From contig NZ_FLYE01000005.1 in assembly GCF_900093605.1 (NCBI RefSeq), forward strand, positions 17,959-81,958: 64,000 bases of DNA, given 5' to 3'. Below, piece after piece: positions 27,130 through 36,425 of this stretch. The stretch is from Candidatus Terasakiella magnetica. Its GTDB lineage: Bacteria > Pseudomonadota > Alphaproteobacteria > Rhodospirillales > Terasakiellaceae. Under the pieces are notes generated by a model. That model did no database searches. It was not told where the DNA came from and worked only from the letters and a program-made list of their open reading frames with translations. Position 1 is the stretch's first letter. Each line of letters begins with the position of its first letter. The position numbers were made by a program, and so were the translations under genes.

Positions 27130-27622
27130 GATATTTCACGGCCTCTTCAGCCGTTTCAACAATGGCCTGTGCCCCACACGCCATCATCAGATTATCCAAG
27201 AGATCAAAATCCTCAACCATCAACCCTTTGGGGTCAAATTGCAGGCCGTGTGAGGGCTCAAGCTCCCCATAATAGGCCTGACAACGCTTGAGATAATTTT
27301 CAGTGATGCCATAGCCCACCACCGGGATCGCTTTGGCAACACCGTAGCCCATTTCAAAGGCCGTGCCGCCATCCATACCGGGGCCGCGAAACATTTCCAT
27401 ATTGGCGATAATGCCATCACAGCTATCAATCATCTCAATATTGGCCTGATAAATCGCCCGTGCTGCCTCATGTTTAGACATAGAAGCAATATCCAAACCC
27501 GCATCCATGGGAAACACCCCCTCACACCCGTTCGCCGCACATAAAGCCTTTAATTCAGCACATTGCGCCATGGGGTCTTTATAAAAAACATCCGGTCCGG
27601 CAAGGTAAATACGCGGGGCCAT
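27104..27622 (-). CDS. Nucleoside 2-deoxyribosyltransferase family protein
   Basis: The 172 residues match the nucleoside 2-deoxyribosyltransferase family, which swaps or hydrolyses the base of 2'-deoxynucleosides. Visible motifs are IYLAGPDVF at the N terminus, ANIEMIDSCDGIIANMEMFRG in the middle (quoted in part by the family pattern) and the active-site region MDGGTAFEMGYG (about 83-94) with the catalytic Glu. A CCTCC-complementary ribosome site precedes the ATG. It is alone on its strand between a membrane protein and the divergent arsR operon. It could serve nucleotide salvage or clean-up. Confidence 0.88.
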   Translation of the reverse strand: MAPRIYLAGPDVFYKDPMAQCAELKALCAANGCEGVFPMDAGLDIASMSKHEAARAIYQANIEMIDSCDGIIANMEMFRGPGMDGGTAFEMGYGVAKAIPVVGYGITENYLKRCQAYYGELEPSHGLQFDPKGLMVEDFDLLDNLMMACGAQAIVETAEEAVKYLSRLCVTD

Positions 27623-27732
27623 GGGGTTTCCTCCTTAAATTACGTTCTGCCAAGATGGCTGATCTTAGCCTGCAATACAATAATAACCTCCCTCCTTAGA
27701 ATTTCATAAAAATGTCACTTGAAAAATCTATT

Positions 27733-27752
27733 ATTTCGATTATTTTCGAAAT
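27733..27752 (+). promoter_or_regulatory. Perfect inverted repeat abutting arsR, probable ArsR operator
   Basis: ATTTCGA (27733-27739) and TCGAAAT (27746-27752) are perfectly complementary with a six-base spacer, ending exactly at the base before the arsR ATG. A TATTAT box at 27730-27735 overlaps it and could be the -10, giving a very short leader. This size and symmetry fit ArsR-family operators. Confidence 0.6.
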
Positions 27753-28055
27753 ATGGAAACTAAAGATGCAGCAGACATGTTAGCCGCCCTTTCTTATGAA
27801 GCACGGCTGATGATTTTTCGCTATCTGGTTCGTATGGGGCCTGAAGGGGCATGTGCAGGTGATATTGCAAAAGACTGTGAGATTACCGCCTCCACCTTAT
27901 CGCACCATCTCAACCAGATGCGAAACGCAGGCTTGATTGAGCGCACCCGCCAATCACGCTCGCTCATCTATGTTGCCAATTTTAACTCTATGAATGCCCT
28001 GATCGACTTTCTCTCAGATGAATGTTGCAACGGGCAACCGGAACTCTGTCGTTAA
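27753..28055 (+). CDS. arsR: ArsR-family arsenic-responsive repressor
   Basis: The 100-residue winged-helix repressor has the DNA-reading helix in [21 protein letters not shown] (about 46-66). Its C terminus carries the vicinal Cys91-Cys92 plus Cys99, the arsenite-binding arrangement described for the Acidithiobacillus-type ArsR rather than the E. coli CxC helix site. No Shine-Dalgarno sequence precedes the ATG, which directly follows the presumed operator, so the mRNA may be nearly leaderless. It is the first gene of arsR-gap-arsJ. Binding of trivalent arsenic should release the operator. Confidence 0.93.
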   Translation: METKDAADMLAALSYEARLMIFRYLVRMGPEGACAGDIAKDCEITASTLSHHLNQMRNAGLIERTRQSRSLIYVANFNSMNALIDFLSDECCNGQPELCR

Positions 28056-28066
28056 AGGAAAAAACT

Positions 28067-29077
28067 ATGACCTTAAGAGTCGCCATTAATGGATTTGGCC
28101 GCATGGGCAAGCTGGTATTGCGTGCGGGCTGGGATAATCCCGAGCTGGAATTTGTCCATATTAACGAGCCTAAAGGCGGGGCAGACTGCGCGGCCCACTT
28201 GTTGGAATTTGATACGGTGCATGGCACATGGGGTCATGAGATTTCTTCCACCCCTGAAAGCATCACCATTGATGGCAAACGCTTAAGCTATAGTGAGGAA
28301 ACATCACCAGAGGCCGTTGACTGGGCGGCACTGGGCATTGATCTCTTGTTAGAATGTTCCGGTAAATATCGCACAGATGAGCTGCTTCAACCATTTTTAG
28401 ATGCAGGCATTAAAAAAGTGCTGGTGGCTTGCCCGGTTAAAACCGAAGGCGCGCTCAATATCGTCTATGGGGTGAACGAGCATCTTTATGACGCAGATAC
28501 GCACAATATCATTACGGCAGCATCTTGCACCACCAACTGCATTGCGCCTGCCATTAAAGTGCTGCATGAAAAAATCGGTATTGAACGTGGTTCCTTCACC
28601 ACCATTCATGACCTGACCAATACCCAAGTTATTGTAGATAGCCCGCATAAAGATTTACGCCGGGCGCGCTCAGGTGTGAATTCACTGGTCCCGACAACAA
28701 CGGGTTCTGCCACCGCTGTCGCGGTTATTTATCCCGAACTTAAAGGTAAGCTCGATGGTCATGCGGTGCGCGTTCCACTGCTCACCGGATCACTCACTGA
28801 TTTTTGCTTTGAGATGAAACGCGAAATTACTGCTGAAGAGGTCAACGCCCTGTTTGAAGAAGCAGCCAATGGGGAATTGAAGGATATTCTTGGTTTTGAA
28901 AAACGCCCCTTGGTTTCCACCGATTTCACCACCGATGCGCGCTCGGTCATTATTGATGGGCCAAGTACCATTGTGGTCGATGGCACCCACCTGAAAGTTT
29001 ATCTGTGGTATGATAACGAATGGGGTTATGTGAGCCGTATGATCGATATTGCCCAGATGATTTCTGAAAAAACATGA
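28067..29077 (+). CDS. ArsJ-associated glyceraldehyde-3-phosphate dehydrogenase
   Basis: The 336-residue GAPDH has the NAD-binding start [10 protein letters not shown], the catalytic region AASCTTNC (Cys near 152) and the C-terminal [12 protein letters not shown]. Next to arsJ, GAPDH is known to use arsenate instead of phosphate and form 1-arseno-3-phosphoglycerate, the substrate that ArsJ exports. The start is the ATG at 28067 with AAAGGA upstream, 11 bases after the arsR stop. It overlaps arsJ by four bases (ATGA). It is probably dedicated to arsenate resistance and not the main glycolytic enzyme, which would be encoded elsewhere. Confidence 0.95.
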   Translation: MTLRVAINGFGRMGKLVLRAGWDNPELEFVHINEPKGGADCAAHLLEFDTVHGTWGHEISSTPESITIDGKRLSYSEETSPEAVDWAALGIDLLLECSGKYRTDELLQPFLDAGIKKVLVACPVKTEGALNIVYGVNEHLYDADTHNIITAASCTTNCIAPAIKVLHEKIGIERGSFTTIHDLTNTQVIVDSPHKDLRRARSGVNSLVPTTTGSATAVAVIYPELKGKLDGHAVRVPLLTGSLTDFCFEMKREITAEEVNALFEEAANGELKDILGFEKRPLVSTDFTTDARSVIIDGPSTIVVDGTHLKVYLWYDNEWGYVSRMIDIAQMISEKT

Positions 29078-30297
29078 CCAACGAGCTTAAAAACTACGCC
29101 TGTGTAACAGCCAGCTATTGGGGCTTCACCTTATCAGATGGGGCCTTGCGCATGCTGGTCCTGTTACATTTCCACCATCTTGGCTACACTCCGCTGGACC
29201 TTGCCTTTCTGTTTCTTCTTTATGAAGCCATGGGCATTGTGACCAACTTTGTCGGGGGGTGGATTGGCGCGCGTTTTGGTCTCAGGCTCACTTTATTTGC
29301 AGGGCTTTCAACCCAGATTGTCGCCCTCACCATGCTTTCCTTATTACAAGAAGGCTGGACGATTGCCTTTTCTGTCGCCTATGTCATGGCGGCTCAAGCC
29401 CTAAGCGGGGTTGCCAAGGACCTAACCAAAATGTCCTCTAAAAGTGCAGTCAAACTGGTGGTGGCCGATGAAGGGCTTTTGTTTAAATGGGTCTCGCTCC
29501 TCACCGGATCAAAAAATGCGCTCAAAGGCATTGGCTTTTTCTTGGGCGGACTTTTGCTGGAAATGCTGGGCTTTCAAATGGCGCTTTGGTCAATGGCAGG
29601 GGCATTGGCCTTAATCTTGATCTTTGCCGTTGCTGCTGTTCAGCGGGAGCTTGGGAAAGCCAAATCCAAGATCACGGGCAAAGATCTGTTTTCCAAATCA
29701 CGCGAGATCAACATCCTGTCTTTTGCACGCATCTTTTTGTTTGCCTCGCGCGATGTCTGGTTTGTGGTTGGCCTACCTATCTTCATGGCAGAAAAACTCG
29801 GCTGGAGCTTTGATGAGATCGGCCTGTTTATGGCGGCGTGGATTGTGGGTTATGGTATTATCCAAGCCTTTGTGCCCAAAATCACCCGCAAAACGACTGA
29901 TGCAAAAAGCGGGGCAAACGCTGCCAAACTCTGGGGCTTTATCCTGTTTATCCTACCCGCAAGCCTTACGGCGGCTTGTTATTATCTGCCTGATGACATC
30001 ACATGGATTCTCATTTCAGGCCTCTTGGTGTTTGCCCTTGTTTTTGCGGTTAATTCCTCTGTGCATTCCTTCCTGATTGTGGCCTATAGCGATGCCGATA
30101 AAGTCTCTTTAAGTGTCGGGTTTTATTATATGGCAAACGCGGTTGGGCGCTTGCTCGGCACCTTGCTTTCTGGTCTGGTCTATCAAATGGCGGGGCTTGA
30201 GGCATGTCTTGGTGTTTCCGCCCTCATGGTGCTTATTGCCGCCACCAGCGTGATGTTTTTAAATAAAAAAGGCCAAAATGAAATATCCCCGACCTAG
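29074..30297 (+). CDS. arsJ: Organoarsenical efflux MFS transporter ArsJ
   Basis: The 407-residue, 12-helix MFS protein matches Ars[21 protein letters not shown] at the N terminus, [23 protein letters not shown] (in part) and [22 protein letters not shown] in the first half. ArsJ expels 1-arseno-3-phosphoglycerate, which decays outside to arsenate, so no arsenate reductase is needed. It is coupled to the GAPDH gene by a four-base overlap. Its stop codon lies inside the terminator hairpin at 30283-30315. Confidence 0.95.
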   Translation: MTNELKNYACVTASYWGFTLSDGALRMLVLLHFHHLGYTPLDLAFLFLLYEAMGIVTNFVGGWIGARFGLRLTLFAGLSTQIVALTMLSLLQEGWTIAFSVAYVMAAQALSGVAKDLTKMSSKSAVKLVVADEGLLFKWVSLLTGSKNALKGIGFFLGGLLLEMLGFQMALWSMAGALALILIFAVAAVQRELGKAKSKITGKDLFSKSREINILSFARIFLFASRDVWFVVGLPIFMAEKLGWSFDEIGLFMAAWIVGYGIIQAFVPKITRKTTDAKSGANAAKLWGFILFILPASLTAACYYLPDDITWILISGLLVFALVFAVNSSVHSFLIVAYSDADKVSLSVGFYYMANAVGRLLGTLLSGLVYQMAGLEACLGVSALMVLIAATSVMFLNKKGQNEISPT

Positions 30298-30315
30298 GAC
30301 CTAGATCGGGGATAT
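30283..30315 (+). terminator. Terminator overlapping the arsJ stop, shared with purD
   Basis: ATATCCCCGA (30283-30292) and TCGGGGATAT (30306-30315) form a perfect ten-pair stem with CCTAGG-type symmetry in the loop, followed by an AT-rich stretch. The arsJ TAG lies in the loop. It stands between convergent genes and can act on both. Confidence 0.75.
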
Positions 30316-30346
30316 CATCAAATTTTAAAAGAGGGCTAAACAGCTC

Positions 30347-31627
30347 TTAGCTATTTTCACGCTCAACTGCGCGCCAACCAATATCGCGACGACAGAAACC
30401 TTTTGGCCAATCAATGGCATCAACGGCCTGATATGTGGTGGCTTGAGCCTGCTTCACAGACTGACCACGACCCGTCACGCCCAAAACACGCCCGCCTGTT
30501 GCCAGCACTTTATCGCCTTCAGCTTTTGTGCCTGCATGAAAGACAAAGGCATTTTCAACCCCGTTGGCATCAGCCAAGTTTTTAATCTCGGTGCCCTTCT
30601 CATAAGACCCCGGATAACCTTCTGCCGCCATGACCACAACCATGGCGGTTTCATCGTGCCACTCAAGGCTAATGTCATCAAGGCGACCTTCTGCTGCAGC
30701 TTCAAGCGCTTCAAGAACATCAGACTTCCAGCGCATCATCAGCACTTGGCATTCAGGATCACCAAAACGGATGTTATATTCCAAAACCGTTGGCACACCA
30801 TTTTCAACCATCAAGCCGCAAAACAGCACGCCTTTATAAGGGCAGCCTTCTGCCGCCATGGTTTTAATCAACGGTGTAATGGCCGTTTCCATGATCTTGT
30901 CACAAATTTCAGGAGACGCAATCGGCGTTGGGGAATAAGCCCCCATACCGCCCGTATTTGGCCCCTTATCGCCATCATATGCCGCCTTATGGTCTTGGGC
31001 CGCAGCTAAGGGCAGCGCGCGCTCACCATCGACCAAGGCAAAGAAAGAACATTCTTCACCGCGCAGGAAGTCTTCAATGACGATTTCGTTACCCGCATCG
31101 CCAAAGATTTTCTCACCCATCATGTCATCAACGGCCTTAAAAGCTTCTTCAACACTCTCACAGATGATCACGCCTTTACCCGCTGCCAGACCGTCTGTTT
31201 TCACAACGATCGGCGCGCCATTTTCACGAATGAAATCTTTGGCTTTATCTGCATCAGTAAAACGACCATAGCCTGCTGTAGGGACGCCTGCCTTAGCACA
31301 CATATCTTTCATAAAGCCTTTAGAGCCTTCAAGCACAGAAGCCGCTGCACTTGGGCCAAAGGCTTTAATGCCTGCTTCTTCCAGCTTATCAACCATACCC
31401 AGCACAAGCGGGGCTTCAGGGCCAACCACCACAAGGTCAATGGCGTTGTCTTTGGCAAAAGCAACCACGCCGTCCACATCTTCAGCGCCAACGTTCACAC
31501 ATTCAGCCACATCTTTAATGCCCGCATTACCCGGTGCACAATAGAGTTTTGACAGTTTAGCCGACTTGGCAATGGACCAACACAGCGCATGTTCACGACC
31601 ACCGGAACCAACAACGAGTACTTTCAT
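30347..31627 (-). CDS. purD: Phosphoribosylamine-glycine ligase (GARS)
   Basis: PurD catalyses the second step of purine synthesis, joining glycine to phosphoribosylamine with ATP. The 426 residues match. The N-terminal VLVVGSGGREHALCW is typical, followed by the ATP-grasp core with APIVVKTDGLAAGKGVIIC near 135 and the metal-binding VLEYNIRFGDPECQV near 280. The C-terminal domain is normal apart from a short extra tail. It is monocistronic here, divergent from xseA. Confidence 0.98.
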   Translation of the reverse strand: MKVLVVGSGGREHALCWSIAKSAKLSKLYCAPGNAGIKDVAECVNVGAEDVDGVVAFAKDNAIDLVVVGPEAPLVLGMVDKLEEAGIKAFGPSAAASVLEGSKGFMKDMCAKAGVPTAGYGRFTDADKAKDFIRENGAPIVVKTDGLAAGKGVIICESVEEAFKAVDDMMGEKIFGDAGNEIVIEDFLRGEECSFFALVDGERALPLAAAQDHKAAYDGDKGPNTGGMGAYSPTPIASPEICDKIMETAITPLIKTMAAEGCPYKGVLFCGLMVENGVPTVLEYNIRFGDPECQVLMMRWKSDVLEALEAAAEGRLDDISLEWHDETAMVVVMAAEGYPGSYEKGTEIKNLADANGVENAFVFHAGTKAEGDKVLATGGRVLGVTGRGQSVKQAQATTYQAVDAIDWPKGFCRRDIGWRAVERENS

Positions 31628-31695
31628 GGTATCTTCTTTCCCAAAAACTGATTTTGATGTTCACAAGTTGACAATTGTTTAGCATATTACCCCCC

Positions 31696-33258
31696 ATGAC
31701 TGACAACCCTTTTGCAGATGCATTTGAAACACCCGCGCAGCATAATCAGCCTGTCTTTAGTGTTTCCGAACTTTCAGGCGCCCTCAAACGTACGGTGGAG
31801 GACGCTTTTTCTCTTGTGCGTGTACGCGGTGAAATCTCTGGTTTTAAGCGCGCCGCCTCCGGTCATCTTTATCTCGCACTAAAAGATGAAAATGCCGTGA
31901 TGGATGCGGTGTGTTGGAAAGGGGTTGCCGCCAAGATCGATCTTAAGCCCCAAGACGGGATGGAAGTTGTCTGTAAAGGCCGGCTCACCACATACCCCGG
32001 GCGCTCTAAATACCAGCTTGTGATCGAATCCATGGAGCTTGCTGGTGAAGGCGCGCTACTTAAGCTGCTGGAAGATTTAAAGCGCAAACTGGCGGCAGAA
32101 GGGCTTTTTGATGAAAGTCGCAAAAAACCATTACCGTTTTTGCCCAAAACCATCGGCATTGTCACCTCACCCACAGGCGCGGTTATTCGCGATATCATGC
32201 ATCGTCTAAATGATCGTTTCCCCCGCCATGTCTTGCTTTGGCCCTGTCTTGTGCAAGGTAAAGGCGCTGCTGAACAAGTGGCAAAGGCCATTAAGGGCTT
32301 TAATGAAATTGATGGCACAGGTGATGTACCACGCCCTGATCTTATTATTGTGGCGCGCGGCGGTGGCTCGCTGGAAGATTTATGGTCTTTTAATGAAGAA
32401 GCCGTTGTGCGCGCCGCCGCCTATAGTGATATCCCGCTGATTTCTGCTGTGGGTCATGAGACCGATACCACCTTAATTGATTATGCCTCAGATCGGCGCG
32501 CCCCCACCCCAACGGCGGCGGCGGAAATTGCCGTGCCTGTGCGCCGTGATCTTTATGCCCAAGTTCTTGATGATGGTGCGCGCCTTGAAGCCGCTATCAA
32601 CCGCAGCCTTGAAGAGCGCAAAATCCGTGTGACCTCGGCTGCACGTGCCATCCCTAACCCTCAGCGCATGGTTGAAGATATGACCCTGCGCCTTGATGAC
32701 CGTGTGGAGCGCCTTGGCAATTCAGCCCAGAACCTGCTTCAACGCCATGGCATGCGGGTTGAACAACTGGCGTCAAAAATTCCACAGCCCCAGCAGCAAA
32801 TCCAAAATGCGCAGGAACGTCTTTTAGGGCGCACCCAAGCTTTAATGTCGAGCTATCAATCCTTCCTTCAAAAACGTCAAAGCCGTTATGATCGCACCAG
32901 TGCCTTAGTTCGGCGCAAGGCTATTGATGATCAGGTGGAACGTTCCAGCCAGAAACTGGGCAGCCTGTCAGCCTTATTAGAAAGTTATTCTTATAAAAGC
33001 GTTCTTGATCGCGGTTTTGCGCTGGTGAGTGATAAAGACGGCAAAGCGGTAACGGCCTCTGCGGGTCTGTGCAGTGGGGATGAGCTTTCCATCCAGTTTG
33101 GTGGAGATGATCAAGTTGATGTGCTGGTCAATGGTGAGGGTGTTGCGCCAACTGCGCCCCCCACCCCCAAACCAGCCCCTGCGCCTGCACCAAAAGTAAA
33201 AGAAAAACCAAAGACCAAAGCCAAAACACCATCGCCAGAACAAGGGAGTTTGTTTTGA
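31696..33258 (+). CDS. xseA: Exodeoxyribonuclease VII large subunit
   Basis: XseA with XseB forms the single-strand-specific nuclease ExoVII. The 520-residue protein has the N-terminal OB fold (VRVRGEISGFKRAASGHLY near 45), the catalytic domain with GIVTSPTGAVIRDI near 145 and DLIIVARGGGSLEDLW near 210, GHETDTTLID near 255, a long coiled coil and a terminal Pro/Ala/Lys-rich tail of about 40 residues that is probably disordered. The ATG at 31696 is preferred to the one at 31675. It overlaps the M23 peptidase gene. xseB is not in the window. Confidence 0.97.
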   Translation: MTDNPFADAFETPAQHNQPVFSVSELSGALKRTVEDAFSLVRVRGEISGFKRAASGHLYLALKDENAVMDAVCWKGVAAKIDLKPQDGMEVVCKGRLTTYPGRSKYQLVIESMELAGEGALLKLLEDLKRKLAAEGLFDESRKKPLPFLPKTIGIVTSPTGAVIRDIMHRLNDRFPRHVLLWPCLVQGKGAAEQVAKAIKGFNEIDGTGDVPRPDLIIVARGGGSLEDLWSFNEEAVVRAAAYSDIPLISAVGHETDTTLIDYASDRRAPTPTAAAEIAVPVRRDLYAQVLDDGARLEAAINRSLEERKIRVTSAARAIPNPQRMVEDMTLRLDDRVERLGNSAQNLLQRHGMRVEQLASKIPQPQQQIQNAQERLLGRTQALMSSYQSFLQKRQSRYDRTSALVRRKAIDDQVERSSQKLGSLSALLESYSYKSVLDRGFALVSDKDGKAVTASAGLCSGDELSIQFGGDDQVDVLVNGEGVAPTAPPTPKPAPAPAPKVKEKPKTKAKTPSPEQGSLF

Positions 33259-34079
33259 TTAAACACCTTAAAGCCCTGTGGCTTCCTGCTTTTGCAGGCA
33301 CTTTCATTTTCCTTCTATCTTCTTTTGCCCATGCCGGAAGTTATTCCTTAAAAGGTGAATTTAAACAGGGTGGTTTGATTTTTGGCACGACCACACCGGG
33401 CAGTATTGTGAGCCTTGATGCCAAGGAAATACTGGTCTCCAAAGACGGGCTTTTCTTGTTGGGTTTTGGACGTGATCATAAAAAACAAAGCCATCTGATG
33501 ATCACCTATCCCGATGGCACACAGGCTGATGAAACCTTAAAAATCGCCAAGTCTACCTATAAAATACAGCGCATTAATGGCTTGCCCAAAAAGAAGGTGA
33601 CGCCTGATCCGGTTGCGACCAAACGTATCATTGCTGATAATGGCGCTGTCATAAAAACCCGCAAAATCACAACCCCACAAGCTTGGTTTGCCTCGGGCTT
33701 TGACTGGCCTGTACAAGGGCGCATTTCAGGGGTATTTGGCTCACAACGTATTTTAAATGGCAAGCCACGCAGCCCCCATAAAGGGACGGATATTGCCGCG
33801 CCCACAGGCACTTTGATCAAGGCTGATGGCGCAGGTAGAATATCGCTGGTTCATCAAGATATGTATCTGATGGGTAAATGCGTGATGATTGATCACGGTC
33901 ACGGGCTGCAATCCATCTATATTCATATGAATGAAATTTTGGTGCAAGAAGGCCAGATGGTGAAAAAAGGCGACCCTGTGGGTAAGGTCGGCAAGACCGG
34001 ACGTGCAACAGGTCCACACCTCCATTGGGGGGTGAGTCTTAATAATGTCGCTTTAAATCCAGAATTATTAGTGAAATAA
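33255..34079 (+). CDS. Secreted M23-family (LytM) peptidase
   Basis: The 274-residue protein has an N-terminal signal sequence ending near FAHAGS, a beta-rich region of about 100 residues, and a C-terminal LytM metallopeptidase domain with zinc ligands in HKGTDIAAP (about 176), the middle HGLQSIYIHMN and GPHLHWGVSLN (about 255). Such enzymes cut peptidoglycan cross-bridges or regulate amidases. It starts with TTG, supported by AAGGGAG upstream, and overlaps xseA by four bases. A hairpin terminator follows. Confidence 0.92.
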   Translation: MIKHLKALWLPAFAGTFIFLLSSFAHAGSYSLKGEFKQGGLIFGTTTPGSIVSLDAKEILVSKDGLFLLGFGRDHKKQSHLMITYPDGTQADETLKIAKSTYKIQRINGLPKKKVTPDPVATKRIIADNGAVIKTRKITTPQAWFASGFDWPVQGRISGVFGSQRILNGKPRSPHKGTDIAAPTGTLIKADGAGRISLVHQDMYLMGKCVMIDHGHGLQSIYIHMNEILVQEGQMVKKGDPVGKVGKTGRATGPHLHWGVSLNNVALNPELLVK

Positions 34080-34087
34080 GTATCCCT

Positions 34088-34120
34088 ATCCCCCATATGG
34101 GTGTTATGGGGGATTTTACT
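34088..34120 (+). terminator. Rho-independent terminator after the M23 peptidase
   Basis: ATCCCCCAT (34088-34096) and ATGGGGGAT (34106-34114) form a perfect nine-pair stem with a nine-base loop, followed by TTTACTTT. Confidence 0.85.
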
Positions 34121-34170
34121 TTGCTGTATCACCCCATGTGATGATCAACCCGAAGTGAAAGCACCACATA

Positions 34171-34530
34171 ATGGCGACAGTTCTTCTTGTCGATGATGAT
34201 ATTGATATCCGTCTTTCCATGTCTGTTGTCCTAGAAGGACAAGGCTATGAGACCTTGGTGGCTGAAAATGGTGTTGAAGCGATCAAACAGCTTGAAGGTC
34301 ATACGGTTGATTGCGTTTTACTGGATATTTTCATGCCGGAAAAAGATGGCTATGAAACCATTGGGGAAATCCGCAGGCATTATCCCCAAACAAAAATCAT
34401 CGCCATGAGTGGTTATAATGAGCGTAGCTTCAGCCCACTTGATTATGCCCAATCACTTGGCGCTGACCTTGCCCTGACAAAGCCTTTTAGTGCAGATGAA
34501 CTTAAGGTCTCTCTTAAAAAATTGCTTTAA
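34171..34530 (+). CDS. Single-domain response regulator (receiver only)
   Basis: The 119-residue CheY-like receiver has VDDD at 7-10, the phospho-acceptor Asp52 in LDIFMP, the switch Ser80 in IAMSG and Lys104 in TKPF. It shares with the receiver at 24552-24917 not only the core but also the segment SFSPLDYAQSLGA before the Lys (about 86-98), which is not a general receiver feature. No kinase is adjacent. Its stop overlaps that of the convergent acyltransferase gene by four bases. It probably answers a distant kinase or shares one with its paralogue. Confidence 0.92.
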   Translation: MATVLLVDDDIDIRLSMSVVLEGQGYETLVAENGVEAIKQLEGHTVDCVLLDIFMPEKDGYETIGEIRRHYPQTKIIAMSGYNERSFSPLDYAQSLGADLALTKPFSADELKVSLKKLL

Positions 34531-35426
34531 TCTTTAGGCCAGCGGCGATGTAGCCAAAGCCATTGTTCTGGGCGCTCGCTAATCCAGTCTTCCAGCATTT
34601 TGTTGATCTCTGTCATAATCAACAGCATATCATCTTTGCGATTGCCCGTTTTATTGATTTCCATGGGCTCAAAAAACGTAATTCTGAACTTCACCCCGCC
34701 AAGACGCTCAATACGCACAGGCACAATGGGGCAATCATATTTTAAGGCAAATTGGGCAATGGCAGGTGCAGTCATGGCCTCGCGCCCAAAAAACGGGACC
34801 GAAATACCATCATTCATTTTTTGATCCACCAACATGGCAAGATGACCGCCTTTTTTCAGCACATTTAAGGCTTCACGCGCGCCTTTACTGCCCTTGGGGA
34901 TCAAGCCACATTCAGGCGTGGGTTTGCGTTTGGCAAACAGTTTGCGCATATGGGCGTTATCGGGTTCGCGATAAATCAGATGCACGGGTACGGGCGGGCT
35001 ATGTTGTGCGCAACCCAAAGCGCAAAATTCCCAGTTGGCGAGATGACCGGAAAAGAAAATCCCACATTGATCATCGCCTTCCAAAAGGGCGATATTTTCA
35101 GCCCCGACCACTTCAAAACGATCCGGGTCTGAATAGACATTCATTTTAGAGACTTGGGGAAACTCAAAGGCCACACGCCCGAGATTTTCCCACATTTTAA
35201 AGATGATCTGCTCAATCTCTTGTGCAGTTTTATCAGGAAAGGCTTTTTGCAAATTATCGCGTGCAATGCGCGTGACCTTCAGCTTTGGCCCAATGGTGCG
35301 CGCAATGGCCCCACCAATGGCAGAAGCCAGATCAATCGGCAATAATCCCATCACAAAAAACAGCGTATGGGCAATCATGCCCTGCACTGGATGCGTGATA
35401 TATTTTTGCACATTAAATGACGACAT
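34527..35426 (-). CDS. Lipid A biosynthesis acyltransferase, LpxL/HtrB-like
   Basis: The 299-residue membrane-associated enzyme has an N-terminal hydrophobic segment (about 15-40) and the LpxL/LpxM core: the HX4E catalytic motif in FSGHLANWE (about 127-135), LIPKGSKGARE near 180, LAMLVDQKMNDGISVPFFGR (about 197-216) and FAL plus VPVRIER near 240. It adds a secondary acyl chain to lipid A. It is the last gene of the minus-strand envelope block and follows lpxK by 19 bases, fitting the pathway order. Confidence 0.9.
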   Translation of the reverse strand: MSSFNVQKYITHPVQGMIAHTLFFVMGLLPIDLASAIGGAIARTIGPKLKVTRIARDNLQKAFPDKTAQEIEQIIFKMWENLGRVAFEFPQVSKMNVYSDPDRFEVVGAENIALLEGDDQCGIFFSGHLANWEFCALGCAQHSPPVPVHLIYREPDNAHMRKLFAKRKPTPECGLIPKGSKGAREALNVLKKGGHLAMLVDQKMNDGISVPFFGREAMTAPAIAQFALKYDCPIVPVRIERLGGVKFRITFFEPMEINKTGNRKDDMLLIMTEINKMLEDWISERPEQWLWLHRRWPKD

Positions 35427-35444
35427 GTTGAAAAGCCTTGCACC

Positions 35445-36425
35445 CTACTCTTTGCCCAAAAGGGGAGAAAGTACAGGCTTTAACACGTCCAACCCCTGCC
35501 AGACTAGGGAGATTTTGATCCAGTCGATATCTTTTTTCATATTTTCAGGCAGGCGCATGCGATCTTTTTGCGTCGTGATCAGGCTGGCGCCCTGATTTTT
35601 CGCCCGTTCTTTAAGGGCGTTAATTTCTTCATTTGAATAGGGGTGATGATCTGCAAAGCCCACTTCCTCACAAAGCTCAGCCCCCAAGCTGCGCAATGTC
35701 TCAAAGAACTTCTCGGGTCGCCCAATCCCGGCAAAAGCCAAAAGCTTTTTACCTTTTAGATCGTCCCGGGGATCCACTTGAATCTCTGCTTTAATAAGTG
35801 GAAGGTCAGGCCGGATATTACCAATACGCGCAAGGCTTCCGGTTTTATCCTCCCCAATCAGGATAAGTCCTTGGGCGCGCGCCAAGCCAGTGGTGAGTTT
35901 TTCGCGCAACGGGCCTGCGGGAAAGACCTTTTCATTGCCATGACCAAAGCCACCATCCACCACCAAAATCGACACATCTTTATAAAGATGCGGATTTTGA
36001 TAACCATCATCCATGATGATCACATCTGCACCTTGTTCCACACACATCTTGGCCCCTGCCACACGATCAGCCGATACACAGACAGGTGCGAGCTGTTTTA
36101 ACAATAACGGCTCATCCCCAACCCCAACAGCGGTATGATCCTCAACCATCACAGGGCCAGCTAAACGCCCGCCATACCCACGCGATAAAAAGATCGGACT
36201 TTTACCCGCCTCCATTAAATAGTGCGCAATGGCAAGGGCTGTTGGGGTTTTTCCCGCCCCGCCCATGGTGATATTGCCAATACATAAAACAGGTACAGGC
36301 GCTTTCCAGCGCGCTTGCTGATTTGCCCGGCGTGTGGTGGCCTGATGATAGAGCGCCCCGATGGGCGAGAGCAGGCGTGCGCGCAAAGTCTTCTTGCCAA
36401 AATTCCAAAAAGAAGGCGCTTTCAT
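35445..36425 (-). CDS. lpxK: Tetraacyldisaccharide 4'-kinase LpxK
   Basis: LpxK phosphorylates the 4' position of the lipid A disaccharide at the inner membrane. The 326 residues have an N-terminal membrane-contacting helix, the P-loop in GNITMGGAGKTP (about 50-61), VGDEPLLL (about 100) and the DDGYQNP motif (about 138). Its start shares a base with the waaA stop region, so the two are coupled. Confidence 0.97.
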   Translation of the reverse strand: MKAPSFWNFGKKTLRARLLSPIGALYHQATTRRANQQARWKAPVPVLCIGNITMGGAGKTPTALAIAHYLMEAGKSPIFLSRGYGGRLAGPVMVEDHTAVGVGDEPLLLKQLAPVCVSADRVAGAKMCVEQGADVIIMDDGYQNPHLYKDVSILVVDGGFGHGNEKVFPAGPLREKLTTGLARAQGLILIGEDKTGSLARIGNIRPDLPLIKAEIQVDPRDDLKGKKLLAFAGIGRPEKFFETLRSLGAELCEEVGFADHHPYSNEEINALKERAKNQGASLITTQKDRMRLPENMKKDIDWIKISLVWQGLDVLKPVLSPLLGKE

